Below, piece by piece: positions 62,900-64,000 of a stretch of DNA of 64,000 bases. Under the pieces are notes generated by a model, which saw only the letters and a program-made list of their open reading frames with translations, was not told the DNA's origin and did not search any database. Source of the DNA: an uncultured Chloroflexota bacterium (GTDB lineage: Bacteria; Chloroflexota; Anaerolineae; Aggregatilineales; Phototrophicaceae); the NCBI GenBank assembly GCA_937974245.1, contig CALJKV010000103.1, positions 66,511 through 130,510 of the forward strand. Direction: 5' to 3'. Positions within the stretch are counted from its first letter, which is position 1; the number at the start of each line of letters is the position of its first letter. A program made the translations under genes and the position numbers.

Positions 62900-63111
62900 T
62901 CGTGTGACTCCCTTCTCATGGTGAAACGAAATGGATTATGCACTATACTTACCTTCGAAATTATAACCATCTCGCGGCGGCTGTCTAGCAGACGATAAGG
63001 CCAGTCTGGCCTGATAAATGATCTTCTTATACAAATATCATCAACTTGTCATTTTGTATCGGGTAGGCCGGTGCAGTGACCACCAGCCTGTTAGAAAGTG
63101 GATAAATACCC

Positions 63112-63744
63112 ATGAACATTCGCTTGAGACTGCTTGTTATCCTGCTGGGCGCGCTGGGTGTTGTGGTAATTTTCACGTTCCCCTTGTGGCGACCATTGCT
63201 GGTGAATGACGTGATTGATGAAGCCTTTCCCGGTCTCGCCGCGGACCTTCAGGATGATTTCACCCAAATGCCCGCTGAAGAACAGGCCGCTTTCCTGGAA
63301 ATGGCGCAGACCGACCCGAATATGGCGCTCGAACTGTTGACTGCCGCCCTCAGCCCGGATACCCCTGTAGCCGAGGACGAACAGGCCATTCCGCCGATGA
63401 CTGACCCGGTGACGGTTGCCAGGGGATCATTTATCACGATTGACGCGCTTCATGGGGGGGAAGGCACGGCCACAGTCTACCAACTGCCCGATGAGAGCCG
63501 TGTGCTGCGTTTTGAAGACTTCCGCGTGACCAACGGCCCGGACTTACACGTTATCCTGACCAAAAACCCCGACCCGCGCGACGCCGCTGCGGTAGGTACG
63601 GATTACATTGACCTGGGGCGTCTGAAGGGCAACGTCGGCAACCAGAATTATGACATCCCCGCCGGGATTGACCTCACCGAATACCAGGCGGTGGTGATCT
63701 ACTGTGTACAATTTCGCGTGGTGTTCAGCACCGCGACGCTGTAA
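63112..63744 (+). CDS. DM13-domain protein with N-terminal membrane anchor
   Basis: 210 residues. One N-terminal hydrophobic segment (LRLLVILLGALGVVVIFTFP), an acidic Asp/Glu-rich linker of about 70 residues, then a DM13 domain: VARGSFITIDALHGGEGTAT, RVLRFEDFRVTNGPDLHVIL and GIDLTEYQAVVIYCVQFRVV. DM13 is thought to bind or transfer electrons through its conserved Cys (here in VIYCVQF) outside the cell. It is monocistronic. Its 3' end is copied at the window edge (63911-64000). Confidence 0.88.
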   Translation: MNIRLRLLVILLGALGVVVIFTFPLWRPLLVNDVIDEAFPGLAADLQDDFTQMPAEEQAAFLEMAQTDPNMALELLTAALSPDTPVAEDEQAIPPMTDPVTVARGSFITIDALHGGEGTATVYQLPDESRVLRFEDFRVTNGPDLHVILTKNPDPRDAAAVGTDYIDLGRLKGNVGNQNYDIPAGIDLTEYQAVVIYCVQFRVVFSTATL

Positions 63745-63763
63745 TCAAATGGGTAGATTGATT
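63674..63763 (+). repeat. 3' end of the DM13 gene, copy 1 of a 90-bp direct repeat
   Basis: Ninety bases here match 63911-64000 with two substitutions. The repeat covers the last codons, the stop and 19 bases beyond it. Confidence 0.9.
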
Positions 63764-63831
63764 GCCTGGTCGGTTTCTGGAACGCCGGGCTTGACAATGC
63801 GGGATCACCTTCACAGAGTCACTCTCACACG

Positions 63832-63875
63832 GGGAATCTGTAGGGGCGTGCTACAGCACGCCCGCGTTGAAAACA
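63832..63875. repeat. Intergenic palindromic repeat, copy B
   Basis: GGGAATCTGTAGGGGCG followed by a palindrome with outer arm GGGCG/CGCCC, inner arm TGC/GCA and centre TACA, then CGCG and GAAAACAT. Same element as at 58434 with a different but still complementary inner arm. It lies between the two copies of the DM13 3' end. Confidence 0.75.
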
Positions 63876-63910
63876 TACGATTACCTTCCAAGTGGCTTAC
63901 CCTGAACAAA

Positions 63911-64000
63911 TCACCGAATACCAGGCGGTGGTGATCTACTGCGTGCAATTTCGCGTGGTGTTCAGCACCGCGACGCTGTAATCAAATGGGTAGATTGATT
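63911..64000 (+). repeat. Duplicated 3' end of the DM13 gene, copy 2 (runs off the window)
   Basis: Repeats 63674-63763 with two differences, TGT to TGC and GTA to GTG, both synonymous in the DM13 frame. It would encode TEYQAVVIYCVQFRVV and end in the same stop. There is no upstream coding part, so it is an orphan gene tail. It may continue beyond 64000. Confidence 0.88.

Overview
The window looks like an ordinary chromosomal stretch of a free-living bacterium, most likely a member of the Chloroflexota (Anaerolineae-like). That assignment is an inference from gene content: a eukaryote-like isoleucyl-tRNA synthetase with a variant HIGH box, a short YidC without a large periplasmic domain, a PolX polymerase with a PHP domain, AAA and dynamin-like families, and moderately high GC. 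There are about 57 protein genes, two CAU-anticodon tRNA genes and one broken gene. I see no phage, transposase, CRISPR array or plasmid module.

Layout. 1-2.5 kb: the 3' end of a glutamate synthase gene and an anion permease. 2.5-14.2 kb: a minus-strand block with a zinc-ribbon protein, a PucR-type regulator, ileS, and a tightly packed nine-gene operon (two acetyltransferases, an AlaX-type editing protein, an unknown, three tandem membrane TPR paralogues, two small membrane proteins). 14.4-19.3 kb: a large membrane protein, a TPR protein, a UroD-family protein and an RsmD methyltransferase joined to a degenerate IrrE-like domain. 19.3-21.3 kb: CCA-adding-enzyme family and hpt. 21.6-28.8 kb: a nucleoside kinase, an Hsp70-like/HEAT-repeat pair, and a convergent three-gene set of unknown proteins, two with winged-helix-like segments. 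29-35.5 kb: rpmH-rnpA-yidD-(beta-propeller lipoprotein)-yidC-khpB followed by a PfkB kinase and an amidohydrolase. 35.5-36.6 kb: an EamA transporter preceded by a ykkC-like leader RNA and a terminator. 36.8-43.8 kb: polX, an SH3 membrane protein, ligA, a TauE-like permease and an RlmI-like methyltransferase. 43.9-44.8 kb: the tRNAs and the frameshifted HTH gene. 44.9-52.5 kb: lysA, a GAF/cyclase sensor, two tandem dynamin-like GTPases and an MgtC-like protein. 52.6-64 kb: an HDAC-family deacetylase, a BCS1-like AAA ATPase, a LysM protein, a permease with UspA, a glycosyltransferase-like membrane protein, a Tic20-like protein, an M29 aminopeptidase, Tpx and a DM13 protein whose 3' end is duplicated at the window edge.

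Most promising for follow-up: the ykkC-like riboswitch with an attenuator in front of an EamA exporter; the RsmD/IrrE-like fusion with an internal Shine-Dalgarno; the family of short intergenic palindromes whose inner arms change in a compensatory way; and the Hsp70/HEAT cassette facing the winged-helix gene set.
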